Source: G11 sp947167445 (lineage in GTDB: Bacteria > Bacillota > Clostridia > Lachnospirales > Lachnospiraceae). From it: a stretch of 64,000 bases of DNA. The notes under the pieces were generated by a model. That model worked only from the letters and a program-made list of their open reading frames with translations. It searched no databases and had not been told where the DNA came from. Position 1 is the first letter of the stretch, and each line of letters opens with the position of its first letter. A program made the position numbers and the translations under genes. The stretch covers positions 32,791 to 96,790 of the forward strand of contig CAMVID010000010.1 of assembly GCA_947167445.1 (NCBI GenBank), given 5' to 3'. Shown piece after piece: positions 9,401 through 17,777 of the stretch.

Positions 9401-9534
9401 AAAATGCCCTCCTTTTTCAGGCTACTCCCACTTTTAAGCGAGATTATACAGATTTATGTTACCATAAAAATCCCAAATTTAAAACCCTCTATTACTACAA
9501 TGTGTTATTTTTTTACTGAGTTTTTAGAAAATTA

Positions 9535-9563
9535 TTGTACTTTTCACTCTTTTATTGTAAAAT
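9535..9563 (+). promoter_or_regulatory. Sigma-A-type promoter for the EAL-HDOD gene
   Basis: TTGTAC (9535-9540), a 17-bp spacer and TAAAAT (9558-9563) match the housekeeping promoter pattern. Transcription would begin near 9570, which rules out upstream start codons and supports the ATG at 9592. Confidence 0.6.
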
Positions 9564-9591
9564 TAATGTGATACCCGAAAGGAGGATGTCC

Positions 9592-10821
9592 ATGTTAGCA
9601 ACACTAATACCTTTATTTGATGAGAACATCTCAGTTAAGGCATACTCTCTTTTTTCACAAAAGAAAAATCTATTCTTAAATCCCTCCCTTGCAGGAACCG
9701 GATACAACGACGGAGCCGGAAACATCAACGGCCTCGACATCATTGACAGTATCGGAATCAACAATCTTGTAAGCGGAGCAGATGTGTTTGTACCCGTCAC
9801 AGACATATCTCTTTTCACAGGAATCGAGAATCTGTGTAAAGCCCCTGCGGAAAGAATAGTTCTTCTCATAGATAATTCAGTAAAGCCTGAGGAACAGTTC
9901 ATTAAGAGAATTAAAGATCTCCGTTCCAAAGGTTACAAATTTGCAATAAGAAAACTAACCATTGCGGATTTTGAGCCCTACAGACAGATTCTTCTTCTGA
10001 TGGACTACATTCTCCTTAATCACAGGAAACTTGTAATAGGAAATGCCAAGATTTACTTTTCCAAGATGTATCCCAACATCAAGCTGGTTGCCTGTGGCGT
10101 CGACACCATGGACGACTTCAAGATGCTCAAGAAGTCCGGAGGCTACTCCTTCTACGAAGGTGACTTCTACAGACTCCCGATCACCAAAGGTGCCAAAGAG
10201 GTATCCCCTCTCAAGACCAACTACATTGAGCTTCTTAACATTGTTAACGGACCCGACTTTGATCTTACGGACGCGGCTGACGTAATCGGAAGAGATACCG
10301 CTCTTGTTATCTCACTTCTTGAGATAGTTAACCGAATCGCAGTTAACTCCGAGATCACTTCCATACGACATGCGGCTGCTATGCTTGGCCAGAAAGAGCT
10401 GAAGAAATGGATTACCACCGCGGTTACCAAACAGCTCTGCGATGACAAGCCCAGCGAAATCTCCCGCACGTCACTTCTCAGAGCGAAATTTGCCGAGAAC
10501 CTTGCTAACCTCTTCAATCTGGGCGGCCAGTCTCAGGAATTGTTCATGATGGGATTATTCTCAATCATTGATATAATTCTCGACAAGCCCATGAAGGAAG
10601 CTCTTGAAATGCTTCACGTTTCCAAGAATGTCCAGGATGCTCTCGTTGAAGGCACCGGCCCCTTCGCTCCCATCATCGAATTCATTCAAGGTTACGAAGT
10701 GGCCAACTGGGCTCTTATTGACAGGGTGATGCTCATGAACCACCTGGAATCCGATTCCGTATACGTTGCCTACATCGATTCCCTCAAATGGTTCAAGACC
10801 CTCTTCCCCGAAAAGAAATAA
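9592..10821 (+). CDS. EAL-like/HDOD signalling protein, EAL part degenerate
   Basis: About 409 residues from ATG 9592, six bases after GGAGG; the ATG at 9586 abuts the ribosome site. The N-terminal half has the layout of the divergent EAL domain of YuxH-type proteins (for example FVPVTDISLF and VDTMDDFKMLKKSGG) but no EAL catalytic signature, so phosphodiesterase activity is unlikely. The C-terminal half (about 200-400) is an HDOD domain: LTDAADVIGRDTALVISLLE and SIRHAAAMLGQKELKKWI. Such proteins often act as c-di-GMP-linked or protein-binding adaptors. It diverges from the kinase/cyclase operon, so a shared regulatory role is likely. A terminator follows. Confidence 0.85.
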   Translation: MLATLIPLFDENISVKAYSLFSQKKNLFLNPSLAGTGYNDGAGNINGLDIIDSIGINNLVSGADVFVPVTDISLFTGIENLCKAPAERIVLLIDNSVKPEEQFIKRIKDLRSKGYKFAIRKLTIADFEPYRQILLLMDYILLNHRKLVIGNAKIYFSKMYPNIKLVACGVDTMDDFKMLKKSGGYSFYEGDFYRLPITKGAKEVSPLKTNYIELLNIVNGPDFDLTDAADVIGRDTALVISLLEIVNRIAVNSEITSIRHAAAMLGQKELKKWITTAVTKQLCDDKPSEISRTSLLRAKFAENLANLFNLGGQSQELFMMGLFSIIDIILDKPMKEALEMLHVSKNVQDALVEGTGPFAPIIEFIQGYEVANWALIDRVMLMNHLESDSVYVAYIDSLKWFKTLFPEKK

Positions 10822-10833
10822 CACGAATCCTTA

Positions 10834-10877
10834 GGGTGTGACAATCCGGGCCAGCCCCCAATTGTCACATCCTTTTT
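10834..10877 (+). terminator. Rho-independent terminator after the EAL-HDOD gene
   Basis: A 12-bp stem GGGTGTGACAAT / ATTGTCACATCC (one G-T pair) encloses a 15-base loop and is followed by TTTTT, 12 bp after the stop codon. Confidence 0.85.
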
Positions 10878-10910
10878 CTGCGCCCATCTTCCCCCGCACC
10901 TTCCCGGCCC

Positions 10911-11375
10911 CTCCCGCCACCCCGTCTCAGGGCATGCCACACCTGCTCCCAGGAAACGTCTCCTCAAAACATTAAATCACCCCCGGCATTTTATAAACAT
11001 ATGCTGCATGCAATAAACTCGCATTCGCATCGCCAGGGGGCTAACCATGTTCATCCTGAATGATTTATATGGAGCGCCAGATTTTCTTATGCCTAAGAAG
11101 ACGCTTTCATTGCATGCACAGAATAACTGTCTGAGCAAGGGCGTAAGCTCTTGCGAGTTGTTATTCTGCGCATGTCTTATGAAAGAAAGCGTCTTCAGGC
11201 ATTAGAAAATCCAGCGATTATATACTAATGAAGGATGACATGGTTAGCTCCCTGACGATAGCCAATGCTCAGACAGTATCGCATGCAGCACATATAAAAT
11301 GCCGGAGGTAATTTAATTTCGTCGAAATGTTTCCTGGGAGCAGGTGTGGCATGCCCTGAGACGGGGCGGCGGGAG
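10911..11375. repeat. Long interrupted palindrome (about 465 bp), non-coding
   Basis: Outer arms 10920-10957 and 11329-11366 are exact reverse complements over 38 bp; with one mismatch they extend to 47 bp (10911-10957 / 11329-11375). Inside, the arms stay complementary in blocks with mismatches and small gaps. Examples are GGCATTTTATA, TGCTGCATGC, GCTAACCATGT and the pair near 11079-11107 / 11186-11212, down to GAATAAC/GTTATTC around a centre near 11143. No credible ORF lies inside. It fills most of the gap between the EAL-HDOD terminator and the LuxR-type gene. It could be a decayed pair of inverted element copies, a MITE-like sequence or a long structured RNA. Confidence 0.85.
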
Positions 11376-11438
11376 AACGGTGGGAGTGGCAGGGAGGATA
11401 CCGGGAATGGATGAAAGCGGGGGAAAATTGCAACAACA

Positions 11439-11470
11439 AAGAAACGCCTACGAATTCGTAGGCGTTTCTT
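11439..11470 (-). terminator. Perfect 32-bp palindrome, candidate terminator for the LuxR-type gene
   Basis: The arms AAGAAACGCCTACGAA and TTCGTAGGCGTTTCTT meet without a loop. On the minus strand the stem continues into T-rich TTTCTTTGTTGTTG, so it could terminate the operon ending at 11671, about 200 nt upstream. The U-run is broken, so termination may be partial. Between it and the gene is a separate 12-bp inverted repeat (GTAAAGTAAAGT 11479-11490, reversed at 11561-11572). Confidence 0.5.
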
Positions 11471-11670
11471 CAGGCACAGTAAAGTAAAGTATATCAAAGA
11501 ACAAACACATGAACACTATTTTATGGCAAATATCTCTCCCTCGAAATCCAAAACACAAAGACTTTACTTTACAAAAGGGGGTTGAGCAAGTTCCCGTCTT
11601 CCTCAACTATTAACATGTTAAATCTGTTCGGTAAAGTTGTCATGACCCCTTAGGGGCTATTTTGCAAAAA

Positions 11671-14190
11671 TCACTTGTTCAATCGCAGTTTTTCTGCCAG
11701 AATTATTCTCTTATTCTTGTCGTTACCCTTAATTCCCACCTTATCGAAGATATTTTTGAGATGGTTCTTAACAGTGTAGTCGGAAAGCATCAGCTCCTCT
11801 GCGATTTCCCTATTGGTATATCTTGATGCGGCCAATTTGGCTACTTCCCACTCTCTCTCGGTGAGATTGTAGCTCTCGTCCACATCATTGTAGGCATTGA
11901 GAATTTTTTCCTTAGACTCTTTGTAGCCATCGGATATACGAAGGATAGCTCTTGCGAACTCTTTGTAGCCTCCTTCAAGGTCCATGATTCGCAGGGTGTC
12001 GCAGATGCAGTCGCAGACCTCCACGAAGGGCATGATAATCTGGTCAGGAATTGCAAGATCCATGGCCTTCATTACAAAGTTTCTGGCCTCCTTGGTGTGT
12101 CCCATGGAATTGTGGGATACCGCCAGCTGCAGGTATTCGTAAAGAATGGTCAGGGGCATGTTGCACTGCTCCATAAAGGGAATGTACTCAAACTCGGTGG
12201 CTGCAACCCTTGCATACTCTCCCTTGGCGAGAAGGCACTCATTCTTTATGATGTAGAACTGAGCTTTTGCCTGGAAATACACGTACTCATCGACATTTTC
12301 GTCGAAGAGCCAGTCGGGAATAGGCCTCGGCACCGCAAATTGTCCGATGAACCATGACTCCATCATGTCATAGGTGTTTCTTAATTCGTAGTCACCGATT
12401 TCGGCCAGAAGTTCCTTACACCTGTCAAAAATCCTGATGCAGCCGTCGTAATCGCCTCTGTATATGTTTATTCTGAATAGGAGGAACTCCGCATCCAGAA
12501 TAATTGAGTACTGTTTCTTTCGCTTGGCAGCTGCCAGCGCTACATGGTACTCGTATTCGGCGTCCACCATGTTTCCCGTCATATAGGCTGCTTCTCCGGC
12601 AAAAACCGCATCCGCTCCGCTCCCGTGACCATCCGTAAGCTGTGTATATCCGGAAATCCCGTCCCTTATGGAGTCACTCTCCCTCCTGAGATCTCCGGAA
12701 CTCCTATGGTACATCATAAGGATGGAAGGCGCGCCGAAGGTCCAGGCAGCGTCTCTGTTTACGACCTGTGATGTTCTGGTCAAAAGGGTCAGGGCCCTTC
12801 TCTGATACACATTCATCTGTGTATAATCGTTAAAGGCAATAAAGGATGAAAGGATTTCCCTTTCTCCGTGAATGTTGTTCTTCTCCTCTTCGGAAAGAGT
12901 GGTATTTTCCTTCATGGACTCCACAAGGATGTCGGAAACGTAACGCATCTCCGGAATACATCTTGCGGCAAAGGATGAAAGCATGAAGGAAAGAAGGGCA
13001 TAAGGGTGCTCTTTGAGGATTTCTCTGGGGCAGTTCTTAACCCATCTCATAATGATGTGTTTTCTGGAGGGGTCAAATCCCTTTCCCTTTCCCTTATCCA
13101 CCTCAACGCAGGATAAAAGAGCCTCGTAATCCCCGGCACGCTCGTAATTCTTCTCAGCTTCCATGTAGTCCTTCTGGGACTGCTGCCAGCTTGCAAGTCT
13201 GTAGAAAATCTTCTTTTTCTCATCCTCATCAAGGGCGCCAAAATGCTCCAAAGCACAGCTTTTCAGCATGCTGTGGTATCTGTAGATGCCGTCCGGCCCC
13301 TTCTTAATGAATGAATTATCTTCAGTAAGGGTATCCAGAACCTCGTCGATTCCCTCATCGTTCCACATATACTCGGCCTGTTCCTTGGTAAAGCCGTCCG
13401 TCAGAGAGTTTACAATAAGAAATCTCTTTTTCTTGGCAGAAAGCTTCTTAAGAACCAGCTGCTCCATAAGGTTTGTGGAATCAAGCATCTCATCGTTCCA
13501 CACTCCGTTTTGGGCATAGTCCTTAAGTTTAAGGTAAATCAGCGAAATCCAGCCCTCGCAGGTCTCGTTGATCTTGTGGATCTGCTCGTCTGAAACCTCC
13601 AGTTCACAGGCATCCACATACTCCCTAAGGTCCCCATCCGTAAGCTTGAAATCCTCTGAATTCATCTGATAGAGGTTGCTGCCGCATCCAAGAATTTCGC
13701 TTTCGGAAAAAATACGATTCCTCGAAACCAGAATAAAGTGGAAATTCTTCGGCAGTCTCTCTGAAAGGATAAGAATAATGCTTAAAACCGGCACATTCTC
13801 CATGAAGTGCAGGTTGTCAAATACAATGTAAATAGGCTCATCCTTAAGGCTCCAGGTCTCAAGAACGATATCCGCCACAATACGTACCTCGTGAGAGTTC
13901 TGAGGAAAATGGATTTTGTCCAGACGTTTTATAAGGTTCTCATTTATGGAAAGAATTCTTCTAAGGTCCGCCCAGAAATCCGCAGGATTGTCGTTCAGAA
14001 TCTCCTGTTTCATTACAACTGTGGAGGGATTTCTTCTCTTTAATTCGTCCATGCACCATTTAATGAAGCTGGTTTTGCCATAGCCCATGGGGGCCACGAT
14101 GGAAGAAATTCTGTTCTCGGCAATTTCATCCAGGCTGTCCCTTAAGTGCTTCCTTATAAATACGTCATTAAGATGCGGGTACTTCTTCAT
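11671..14190 (-). CDS. LuxR-family ATPase regulator (MalT/LAL type)
   Basis: The 839-residue protein has an N-terminal P-loop (VAPMGYGKTSFIKW, about 33-46) and a Walker B-like YIVFDNLHFM. A long helical, TPR-like middle (about 330-760) follows, then a C-terminal LuxR helix-turn-helix with LTEREWEVAKLAA and TNREIAEELMLSDYTVKNHL. This is the MalT/LAL architecture: large ATP-dependent regulators that often respond to a sugar and activate catabolic genes. It lies 14 bp after the GH53 galactanase gene on the same strand, so it may control galactan use. Its operator is not evident. The ATG is preceded by GGAGGG. Confidence 0.92.
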   Translation of the reverse strand: MKKYPHLNDVFIRKHLRDSLDEIAENRISSIVAPMGYGKTSFIKWCMDELKRRNPSTVVMKQEILNDNPADFWADLRRILSINENLIKRLDKIHFPQNSHEVRIVADIVLETWSLKDEPIYIVFDNLHFMENVPVLSIILILSERLPKNFHFILVSRNRIFSESEILGCGSNLYQMNSEDFKLTDGDLREYVDACELEVSDEQIHKINETCEGWISLIYLKLKDYAQNGVWNDEMLDSTNLMEQLVLKKLSAKKKRFLIVNSLTDGFTKEQAEYMWNDEGIDEVLDTLTEDNSFIKKGPDGIYRYHSMLKSCALEHFGALDEDEKKKIFYRLASWQQSQKDYMEAEKNYERAGDYEALLSCVEVDKGKGKGFDPSRKHIIMRWVKNCPREILKEHPYALLSFMLSSFAARCIPEMRYVSDILVESMKENTTLSEEEKNNIHGEREILSSFIAFNDYTQMNVYQRRALTLLTRTSQVVNRDAAWTFGAPSILMMYHRSSGDLRRESDSIRDGISGYTQLTDGHGSGADAVFAGEAAYMTGNMVDAEYEYHVALAAAKRKKQYSIILDAEFLLFRINIYRGDYDGCIRIFDRCKELLAEIGDYELRNTYDMMESWFIGQFAVPRPIPDWLFDENVDEYVYFQAKAQFYIIKNECLLAKGEYARVAATEFEYIPFMEQCNMPLTILYEYLQLAVSHNSMGHTKEARNFVMKAMDLAIPDQIIMPFVEVCDCICDTLRIMDLEGGYKEFARAILRISDGYKESKEKILNAYNDVDESYNLTEREWEVAKLAASRYTNREIAEELMLSDYTVKNHLKNIFDKVGIKGNDKNKRIILAEKLRLNK

Positions 14191-14204
14191 TGCTTCCCTC
14201 CGTC

Positions 14205-16175
14205 TCAGTCAGTCTTTGAAAGCGAAAAATCGTCCAGTGTTCCCCAGCTTCCGGGGTTTCCTTTAATCCTCACCCCGATTGTAAGGGTGTCAGTAGTTAT
14301 CTCAATATCCCTGATAACAGGGTTCTTCCAGTTGGCCCATCCGTCGTTCATAAAATTCTCGGAATAAACCATGTCCCCATCGGCTATCACATAGAATTCC
14401 AGGGATGCGGTGTCGTCAAAATCTCCGCCCTGTGAAAATACAGAGGCCTGATAGGTACCGGGCTCAAGGCCTGTAACCTTCTGCTCTATGGTAAAATTCA
14501 TGGCGTCCTTGGACCAGTAATGAAAGGCAAAATCGCCGCTATGAGCGTCTGCTGTTTTTTCCTGATAATCAGTAGGATCGTCCCCATTATTCTCCACGGT
14601 GACGCTCCACATGCTTCTGTCCTCGTTCTCAAAGCTTGGATTTGCAAGCAGGTTGTCGTGGGCAACGGTCACGGTGCAGATTACCTCGTAGCCGAACTCC
14701 GCAGTGCCCTTGATCCTGTACTTGCCTTCCTTTGAGGTGTCCACCGTTAAAATATCGTTCTCGTCCCAGGCCACCTTTACGTTGGAATTCTTGCTTCTGT
14801 CAGCGTGAACTGCGGGAATAAAGCTTGGAAGAATCAGCTTCTCCCCGGCTTTCACCTTGACCTCGCAGTCAGGAACATAGTCAATCTTATCCTCGCAAAT
14901 GGTTCCGTAGGTCAGATATTTATACACGTTAAGGGTCTCCAAAGGATGGCCCTCGAAGTCGAAAAGTGCCTGGTTGTCCCAGGAACAGCCGCCGTAGTTT
15001 CGGCCCACATTCTGAGGGTCGTAGTCAGAGGCATAGCTGGTGGCCCATCCGCTGCCGTAAGTTTTCCAAATTTCAGCGTTGGCGTCCCCATCAGGTCCCA
15101 CAGGAATCCAGATGCCGCCCCAGTAGAACACTCCAAGACCCTCGGCCTCCTTGACCATGGCGCACACATCCCTTATTTCGTTGGCCTGGCCCTGAAGGGA
15201 TGCGGAATAGCCCTCCGCAGGGAAGGGGTCATCCATGCTGTTTCCGTAGCCGTCCCCGTCCTTTGTGGTGTAGGGGTATGAGGTCTCAGCCACCATAACA
15301 TCCTTGCCGTGGTTGGTCTTTATGTTTTTGAGAACCGATTTGACTTTCTCAAACTCGCCGTGCCAGTAGGGATAGTATGATATGGCAAAAACGTCGTAAT
15401 CCAGATCATTTGCTTCCAGGTTGCTTACAACGCCTTCCATACGGTCATAGTCCCCGGCGTCGGTGTAATGCACCGCAATCTTAACTTCTTTCTTCTCTTT
15501 CTTGTTGAAATCCCTTACTGCGAAGGAGCCGGCCTTTAAAAGCTCTATTATGTTGGCGTTGTTCTTCTCGCCGGCAAGCCCGTTGTTTATCTCATTTCCA
15601 ATCTGGACCATGCCAACGTCAACCCCGTTCTTATTAAGGGCTTCAAGGCTTTCGTAGGTAAACTCATACAAAGCATTGGCCTTGTCCTTGATCTTCAAGC
15701 CTCTCCAGGCCTTGGGGCAAAGCTGTCTTGCAGGATCCGCCCAGAAATCCGAATAATGGAAGTCGATAAGCACCTTCATGCCATATTCCGTGGCACGCTT
15801 ACCAAGGGTAATTGCAGTGTCAAGGTCGCAATTACCGCCTCCGTATCCGTTGCCCTCCTCATCATAGGGATCGTTCCATATTCTTATTCGTACATAATTG
15901 ACCCCTGAATCTGCCAGTGTTTTCAGACAGTCCTGCTCGGTTCCGCCAAAAGAGTAGAACTTTACGCCGCTTTTTTCCAAAGAAAGAAGCTCTGAAACAT
16001 CCACTCCCCTGATAAAATCTTCACCGATTCCTCTTACGCTCTCCACATAGATTTCAGACTCCATAGCCTCTGTGGGGGGAGTATACTCAGTCTTACCCTT
16101 CATACAGGACACCAATGTCATACTCATAACCGCAGTCAATCCAAGGGCTATAATTTCCCTCTTATTTATCATCAT
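14205..16175 (-). CDS. Secreted GH53 arabinogalactan endo-beta-1,4-galactanase lipoprotein
   Basis: The 656-residue protein has a lipoprotein signal (lipobox LVSC, Cys24). The GH53 domain spans about 50-395, with acid/base Glu195 in MVQIGNEINNGL and nucleophile Glu297 in VMVAETSYPYT. A bacterial Ig-like segment (about 430-505) and a carbohydrate-binding-like beta-sandwich (about 508-655, from NLLANPSFENEDRSMW) follow. The family cleaves beta-1,4-galactan, such as pectin side chains, outside the cell; the lipid anchor would hold it on the surface. The start overlaps the upstream HMA gene by 4 bp; the ribosome site is poor, which fits translational coupling. The LuxR-type regulator follows 14 bp later. 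Confidence 0.92.
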   Translation of the reverse strand: MMINKREIIALGLTAVMSMTLVSCMKGKTEYTPPTEAMESEIYVESVRGIGEDFIRGVDVSELLSLEKSGVKFYSFGGTEQDCLKTLADSGVNYVRIRIWNDPYDEEGNGYGGGNCDLDTAITLGKRATEYGMKVLIDFHYSDFWADPARQLCPKAWRGLKIKDKANALYEFTYESLEALNKNGVDVGMVQIGNEINNGLAGEKNNANIIELLKAGSFAVRDFNKKEKKEVKIAVHYTDAGDYDRMEGVVSNLEANDLDYDVFAISYYPYWHGEFEKVKSVLKNIKTNHGKDVMVAETSYPYTTKDGDGYGNSMDDPFPAEGYSASLQGQANEIRDVCAMVKEAEGLGVFYWGGIWIPVGPDGDANAEIWKTYGSGWATSYASDYDPQNVGRNYGGCSWDNQALFDFEGHPLETLNVYKYLTYGTICEDKIDYVPDCEVKVKAGEKLILPSFIPAVHADRSKNSNVKVAWDENDILTVDTSKEGKYRIKGTAEFGYEVICTVTVAHDNLLANPSFENEDRSMWSVTVENNGDDPTDYQEKTADAHSGDFAFHYWSKDAMNFTIEQKVTGLEPGTYQASVFSQGGDFDDTASLEFYVIADGDMVYSENFMNDGWANWKNPVIRDIEITTDTLTIGVRIKGNPGSWGTLDDFSLSKTD

Positions 16176-16420
16176 TTTTTCCCGAATGAAAAACCCTTTT
16201 TCTCTTCTGTTTTGCTGGATATATACTTGTATCCGGTCTCTTCGACAACAGCCTTTAGTTTAGCCTCATCGAGAGGATTTCCGGATGTGATTACCGTGAG
16301 ATTTCTGTCGTGAAATGATTCCACATTTTCGACCTCGAAATTCTTCATAATTGCTTCATTCATATGCTTCTCGCAATTATGGCACATCATTCCTTCAATG
16401 CCTACTTCAGTCTTGTACAT
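16172..16420 (-). CDS. Heavy-metal-associated (HMA) domain protein, copper-chaperone-like
   Basis: The 82-residue protein carries the HMA metal motif in GMMCHNCEKHMNEAI and an overall beta-alpha-beta pattern ending in ETGYKYI. The Lys-rich tail after about residue 68 is extra to the fold. CopZ-type proteins carry Cu(I) through the two cysteines. No copper ATPase is near; instead the stop codon overlaps the start of the secreted GH53 gene (ATGA). That pairing makes no obvious functional sense and may reflect only a shared promoter. The CsoR regulator at 38458-38772 is a possible distant partner. Confidence 0.85.
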   Translation of the reverse strand: MYKTEVGIEGMMCHNCEKHMNEAIMKNFEVENVESFHDRNLTVITSGNPLDEAKLKAVVEETGYKYISSKTEEKKGFSFGKK

Positions 16421-16444
16421 TCTTCTCCTCCTTAGATTGTGATA

Positions 16445-16461
16445 TAGCCACTAAATGGCTA
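16445..16461. promoter_or_regulatory. Palindrome at the start of the HMA-GH53 transcript
   Basis: TAGCCA and TGGCTA arms are separated by 5 bases and lie just downstream of the minus-strand -10 element, near the expected start of transcription. The position fits a repressor operator. The binding protein is unknown. Confidence 0.45.
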
Positions 16462-16467
16462 CTTTCA

Positions 16468-16496
16468 ATTATACAAAAGACATGATTCAAGGTCAA
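16468..16496 (-). promoter_or_regulatory. Sigma-A-type promoter for the HMA-GH53-LuxR operon
   Basis: On the minus strand TTGACC (16491-16496), a 17-bp spacer and TATAAT (16468-16473) form a near-consensus promoter. It is back to back with the yitT promoter only 9 bp away. Confidence 0.75.
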
Positions 16497-16505
16497 TGAG
16501 GGGGG

Positions 16506-16534
16506 TTGACTTTTATATTTTGGCTTGTTAGAAT
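16506..16534 (+). promoter_or_regulatory. Sigma-A-type promoter for the YitT-family gene
   Basis: TTGACT (16506-16511), a 17-bp spacer and TAGAAT (16529-16534). Transcription would begin near 16541, directly before a terminator-like leader hairpin. Confidence 0.7.
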
Positions 16535-16542
16535 CTGACATG

Positions 16543-16595
16543 AAGAGCGTGAGCGGATTATAATGGTTATAATCTGTTTAAGCTCTTTTTGTTTT
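16543..16595 (+). terminator. Terminator-like hairpin in the 5' leader of the YitT-family gene
   Basis: An outer stem AAGAGC (16543-16548) / GCTCTT (16582-16587) and an inner perfect stem GATTATAA / TTATAATC with a 3-base loop are followed by TTTTTGTTTT. It lies between the promoter and the AGGAGG ribosome site, so it could attenuate expression. I do not see a riboswitch class in the short leader. Confidence 0.6.
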
Positions 16596-16617
16596 GTAAT
16601 TCAGGAGGCAAAGCGGT

Positions 16618-17556
16618 ATGAGTCGCAAAGAAAAGAAAGTGAAAGTCAAACTTACAAAAGAGGAGAAGAAGGCCAAGAGAAAGGTATTGAGAGGCCGAAT
16701 CGGAAGATTCCTTAGGGGTCTTGCCATGGAAATTATTGGCGGAACCCTGGTTGCCATAGGAATTTACAACTTCGCTGTAAACGCAAACTTCCCTGTCAGC
16801 GGTTTTTCCGGAATCTCACTTATTTTATATAAGCTGTTTAATATCCCCATAGGTCTCAGCACCATCGTTATGAATGTGCCTGTGGCATTCCTTTGCTACA
16901 AGTTAATCGGTAAGAGGTTCTTTTTCAGTTCCTTAAGATGTATGCTGGTTTCCTCACTCATAATCGACTACCTTGCGCCCCTCCTTCCCACATACAACGG
17001 AGACAGGCTTTTGGCAGCAATCTGCTGCGGCGTTTTCTCGGGGCTTGGATACACGCTTATTTATATGCAGAACTCTTCCACCGGCGGAACGGATTTCATC
17101 ATAATGGCTATAAAGGCTTTAAAGCCCCACATCGGAATCGGTCGAATCACCTTTATCATCGATGGTCTCATTATTCTCATCGGTGGATTCCTCTTCTCCG
17201 ATATTGACGGTATCATTTACGGTATCATCGGAAGCTACATCATCTCCCTCATTGCCGACAAGCTTATGTACGGCATTAACTCTGGAAAGATGACCATGAT
17301 TGTAACCGACGAAGGCCGAAAGGTATGTAACCTTATAGATGAAACCTGCGGTCGTGGTTCCACCATCATTCAGGCCGAGGGCGGATATAAGGGCGACAAC
17401 AGAGAAGTTGTGCTTTGTGCATGCAGTGATAAAGAAATGTACGGCGTACAAAAAGCCGTAAAAGAAATGGATCCCGACTCCTTCATGATTGTCCTCGAAT
17501 CTAACGAGGTTCACGGTGAAGGCTTCAGGACCCTGCATCTTGGAGAGAAGGAGTAA
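16618..17556 (+). CDS. YitT-family membrane protein (DUF161/DUF2179)
   Basis: The 312-residue protein has a lysine/arginine-rich N-terminus (residues 1-30), about five membrane helices (about 38-215) and a C-terminal soluble DUF2179 domain (about 225-305). Family hallmarks are ITFIIDGLIILIGGFLFS, NSSTGGTDFI and the tail around CGRGSTIIQAEGGYKGDNRE. The function of YitT proteins is not settled; some are proposed transporters. AGGAGG lies nine bases before ATG. The last codons and the terminator stem immediately after are copied 578 bp downstream (see the direct repeats), so an insertion seems to have separated this gene from its terminator. Confidence 0.9.
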   Translation: MSRKEKKVKVKLTKEEKKAKRKVLRGRIGRFLRGLAMEIIGGTLVAIGIYNFAVNANFPVSGFSGISLILYKLFNIPIGLSTIVMNVPVAFLCYKLIGKRFFFSSLRCMLVSSLIIDYLAPLLPTYNGDRLLAAICCGVFSGLGYTLIYMQNSSTGGTDFIIMAIKALKPHIGIGRITFIIDGLIILIGGFLFSDIDGIIYGIIGSYIISLIADKLMYGINSGKMTMIVTDEGRKVCNLIDETCGRGSTIIQAEGGYKGDNREVVLCACSDKEMYGVQKAVKEMDPDSFMIVLESNEVHGEGFRTLHLGEKE

Positions 17557-17566
17557 TCCTTCTCTT
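17533..17566 (+). repeat. Direct repeat, copy 1 (3' end of the YitT-family gene)
   Basis: This 34-bp segment covers the final codons, stop and terminator stem of the yitT-like gene. A copy lies at 18111-18144 with 29 of 34 bases identical, including 22 of 23 over 17544-17566 / 18122-18144. Copy 1 is not followed by a T-run; copy 2 is. Confidence 0.85.
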
Positions 17567-17597
17567 CAGAGTATAAACAAAGTGGCTGCTGTTAGCA

Positions 17598-17741
17598 GCA
17601 TACTAATTCATTCCTGCGTAATGATGATTTTATCTGCAATCCAAAGGGAGTCAACCCCAAAGCCGCGGTGCGGTGTTTCACAGGGTTGACTCCCTTCTGA
17701 TTGCAGATATCCTGTAAACAAGCAGGAATGAATCATTATGC
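17598..17741 (+). ncRNA. Large three-part hairpin (about 144 nt), candidate structured RNA
   Basis: Three nested stems share one axis: outer 17598-17617 / 17722-17741 (18 of 20 pairs), middle TATCTGCAATC / GATTGCAGATA (17631-17641 / 17699-17709) and inner AAGGGAGTCAACCC / GGGTTGACTCCCTT (17644-17657 / 17683-17696). A small CCGC/GCGG hairpin sits in the apical loop. The outer arm ends read CATACTA and CATTATG, close to the half-sites of the adjacent repeat array. No ORF is present. It may be a transcribed RNA or a DNA cruciform; there is no direct proof of transcription. Confidence 0.6.
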
Positions 17742-17777
17742 GCCTTAGCGCATTTGCGTGATTTTCATGGGTGAATT

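Noticed and set aside
9535..9591. Upstream start for the EAL-HDOD gene
   Set aside because: It overlaps the promoter, and GGAGG is correctly spaced only for the ATG at 9592.
9401..9591. c-di-GMP riboswitch between the divergent signalling genes
   Set aside because: No conserved GEMM motifs are seen; the region is AT-rich and explained by two promoters.
11225..11497. 90-residue ORF inside the long palindrome
   Set aside because: It follows the palindrome arm, has no ribosome site and a composition driven by the repeat.
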